Under the pieces are notes generated by a model. It made no database searches. It saw only the letters and a list, made by a program, of their open reading frames with translations, and was not told where the DNA came from. The position numbers were made by a program, and so were the translations under genes. Below, one piece after another: positions 62,510 to 64,000 of a stretch of DNA of 64,000 nt. The stretch lies in NCBI GenBank assembly GCA_947305795.1, contig CAMZEK010000006.1, forward strand, positions 20,554 through 84,553. The letters run 5' to 3'. This DNA comes from an uncultured Bacteroidales bacterium (lineage in GTDB: Bacteria; Bacteroidota; Bacteroidia; Bacteroidales; F082). The number at the start of each line of letters is the position of its first letter. Within the stretch, counting starts at the first letter, position 1.

Positions 62510-64000
62510 TTATGATTTAATCCTGCTCTCTATCCATTCTCTTGTCTCTTTCCCAAACTTCTCTTCTGCATAATCTAAAAGAAGGGCTGTTGAGGTTATT
62601 TCACGTTCAGCCACACCCTGCATAAACTCGAAGAAGCGCGTTTCACCGACTTCCTGCTCTAAGTCATACAGAAGCAAGGCACCTTTATTATACAGGGCAT
62701 CGTAAGCTTCAGGAGCATCACGGTCAACCTCGTAGATGGGACAGGCATGGCGGGCATTTTCGCGGCAGGCTTCCAGATAACAGTCGAAAACGTGCCTGTC
62801 AAAATGACACTTGATGTACCACAACATACTGAATTCTGCAAAGCCTTCGTTGAGCCAGTCTTCCCAACTGAATGTCGGTGCCTTGTTCCACCAGAAATGC
62901 CCCATTTCGTGGCCAATAGCAGTTTTGAAATCCTCGTTGAAGTGTCTCGTTTGGTAGGCAATGAAGTTCTTTCGGCTGATGCCACCACCACGACGTGGTA
63001 CAACAAGGAATTTCATATAGTCGTTGCTGGGATTGGTTTTGAACAAGCGGGTATAGAATTGCAGCGCCTCGCTACATGCAACCAACGCAGAGTCGGCATC
63101 TGCATCGGCGAAGTCAGTATAGACTATTTCGAATGTACGCCCATCACTTGTCATCTTCTTCGATTTGAGTGTTGGCGAGGCCACAATCTGAAGGTCAAAC
63201 CCTCCCCACGGTTGCGACATTTCCCACTTTTCACCCTTACGCTGTACGATACCCGAACCGCTAACCGTATAGCCGTCGTTGATGGAAACGGAGACTTTTG
63301 CCGTGAAGTCGCGGCTGTCGCTGTTGATGGGAAACCATGCCATGTAATAGCCCAGTTGCACCCAATCCCTTTCCATCGAACTCATCCAAGCGTCAAGACT
63401 GTCGAGGTTGCAGGAATAGTCGAAGGTGATGCTGCAAAGGCCATTCTTCTTTGGGGCGGTTAGGCATAGCAGTGCTCCTTGCGGGATGTAGGTGTTAGGC
63501 GATTTGGCCTTAGTGTCGAATGAGTATGTTAGTTCCTTCTTCTTGCAATGGATGTAGTTGATGGTCGAGTATTTCCAAAGCGTGAAATCAATGTTCTCCC
63601 TACCCTTGAAATCAATCTGTGCCGTTGCTGTCACTATGAGTGTCTTTTTATCCACGTCAATGTTCAACTGTATATCGTATCGCTTGACGGTTGGGGCGCT
63701 GTCGTCCTCCACAACCGTTTTCCTTGGATAAGCAATTTCCTCTTTATCCTCGGCTTCATGCTTGTAAGTACGCATAGAGTCCATAAAAGCCGTCCACCGT
63801 GCATCATTGTGAAGTGTTCTGTAGTCTTCTTCTGTTAAGAACGACGTATAAGCAAATGCATATTGTCTGCCGAACTTTTCCCTGAACAGATTGAGATAGT
63901 AAAATGTACTGTCAATGTTTCCCGCTGCCAGTGCTTTGTCGGCCGCTAACCAATAATCATTTGCCGTTTGTGCCGATGCGAATGTCGCTGTCAATAGCAT
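62510..64000 (-). CDS. M1-like gluzincin metallopeptidase (5' end beyond window)
   Basis: At least 496 residues; the codon at the window edge is an ATG, but MLLTATFASAQ is too short for a full signal peptide, so the real start probably lies upstream. The M1-type N-terminal beta domain covers residues ~95-280 (VKRYDIQLNIDVDKKTLIVTATAQIDF, typical for aminopeptidase N saddles), and the catalytic domain has HEMGHFWW followed by NEGFAEFSML, the HExxH-18-E zinc site. The exopeptidase signature GxMEN is replaced by GGGISRKNFIAYQ, so the glutamate that binds a free N-terminus is not obvious. This may be a peptidase of different specificity or a non-classical M1 member. Secreted or periplasmic. Confidence 0.85.
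   Translation of the reverse strand: MLLTATFASAQTANDYWLAADKALAAGNIDSTFYYLNLFREKFGRQYAFAYTSFLTEEDYRTLHNDARWTAFMDSMRTYKHEAEDKEEIAYPRKTVVEDDSAPTVKRYDIQLNIDVDKKTLIVTATAQIDFKGRENIDFTLWKYSTINYIHCKKKELTYSFDTKAKSPNTYIPQGALLCLTAPKKNGLCSITFDYSCNLDSLDAWMSSMERDWVQLGYYMAWFPINSDSRDFTAKVSVSINDGYTVSGSGIVQRKGEKWEMSQPWGGFDLQIVASPTLKSKKMTSDGRTFEIVYTDFADADADSALVACSEALQFYTRLFKTNPSNDYMKFLVVPRRGGGISRKNFIAYQTRHFNEDFKTAIGHEMGHFWWNKAPTFSWEDWLNEGFAEFSMLWYIKCHFDRHVFDCYLEACRENARHACPIYEVDRDAPEAYDALYNKGALLLYDLEQEVGETRFFEFMQGVAEREITSTALLLDYAEEKFGKETREWIESRIKS

Overview
The window is chromosomal DNA of a member of the Bacteroidota, most likely the order Bacteroidales. Evidence for this: PorZ and GldH (type IX secretion / gliding-associated proteins), several secreted proteins with T9SS type A C-terminal sorting domains, an UpxY-type NusG paralogue, a DUF4837 lipoprotein, lipoproteins with Bacteroidota-like lipoboxes, and the phylum-specific -7 promoter box TAnnTTTG in front of many genes on both strands. 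I cannot name a species. No phage, integrase, transposase, CRISPR array or rRNA was seen; one tRNA gene (Arg, anticodon CCT) is present.

Layout. 1-7.4 kb: the end of a ComF-like gene, a ClC chloride channel, a small lipoprotein, an unknown membrane protein, a membrane-anchored AraC-type regulator, tadA, a RhuM-family gene with palindromic sites, a nitrilase-family amidase and exonuclease III. 7.4-12.5 kb: a dispersed repeat, tRNA-Arg, a T9SS cargo protein, then porZ overlapping recO. 12.5-18 kb (minus strand): a coiled-coil membrane protein, and an apparent operon gldH - wza-like - BY-kinase/Wzz - upxY. 18-24 kb: cell-wall genes mrdA (PBP2) and rodA, a LysM lytic transglycosylase and a DUF4837 lipoprotein. 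24-38.3 kb: information-processing genes (metG, topA, map, dnaG, glnS, aspS) mixed with cysQ, comB and pfkA, plus a truncated DUF1016 gene carrying tandem palindromic repeats. 38.3-48.7 kb: an orphan HicB, a YD/RHS-like protein, meaB, a TPR-TM-HTH regulator and a trio of T9SS cargo genes whose C-terminal domains look homogenised. 48.8-53.5 kb: trkH/trkA potassium uptake, a PorT-like barrel and an FAD-dependent reductase. 53.6-64 kb: a DUF4878 lipoprotein, a YiiX-like permuted papain fold, a 1076-residue MMPL/RND exporter with a repeat-containing central domain, a TlpA-like thioredoxin, a LolA-like carrier, a CDF metal exporter with a natural His8 N-terminus, a compact ResB-CcsA fusion and a partial M1-like peptidase.

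How genes work together: the clearest functional theme is the cell envelope. PBP2/RodA/lytic transglycosylase act on peptidoglycan. Wza/BY-kinase/UpxY point to surface polysaccharide. GldH and PorZ point to the T9SS, and at least four cargo proteins with recognisable sorting domains (a fifth, the YD-repeat protein, is probable) are encoded here. LolA-like and MMPL proteins suggest lipid or lipoprotein traffic.

No complete unknown multi-gene system is evident. The most unusual signals are palindromic DNA motifs embedded in coding frames of two orphan genes (RhuM and DUF1016), the UpxY gene placed last rather than first in its operon, the Tyr/Gly/His tail of the BY-kinase, and the internal repeats of the long MMPL protein. 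All family calls are from motif reading, without database searches. Intergenic stretches are all shorter than about 300 bases; where I see repeats, promoters or hairpins in them they are listed.
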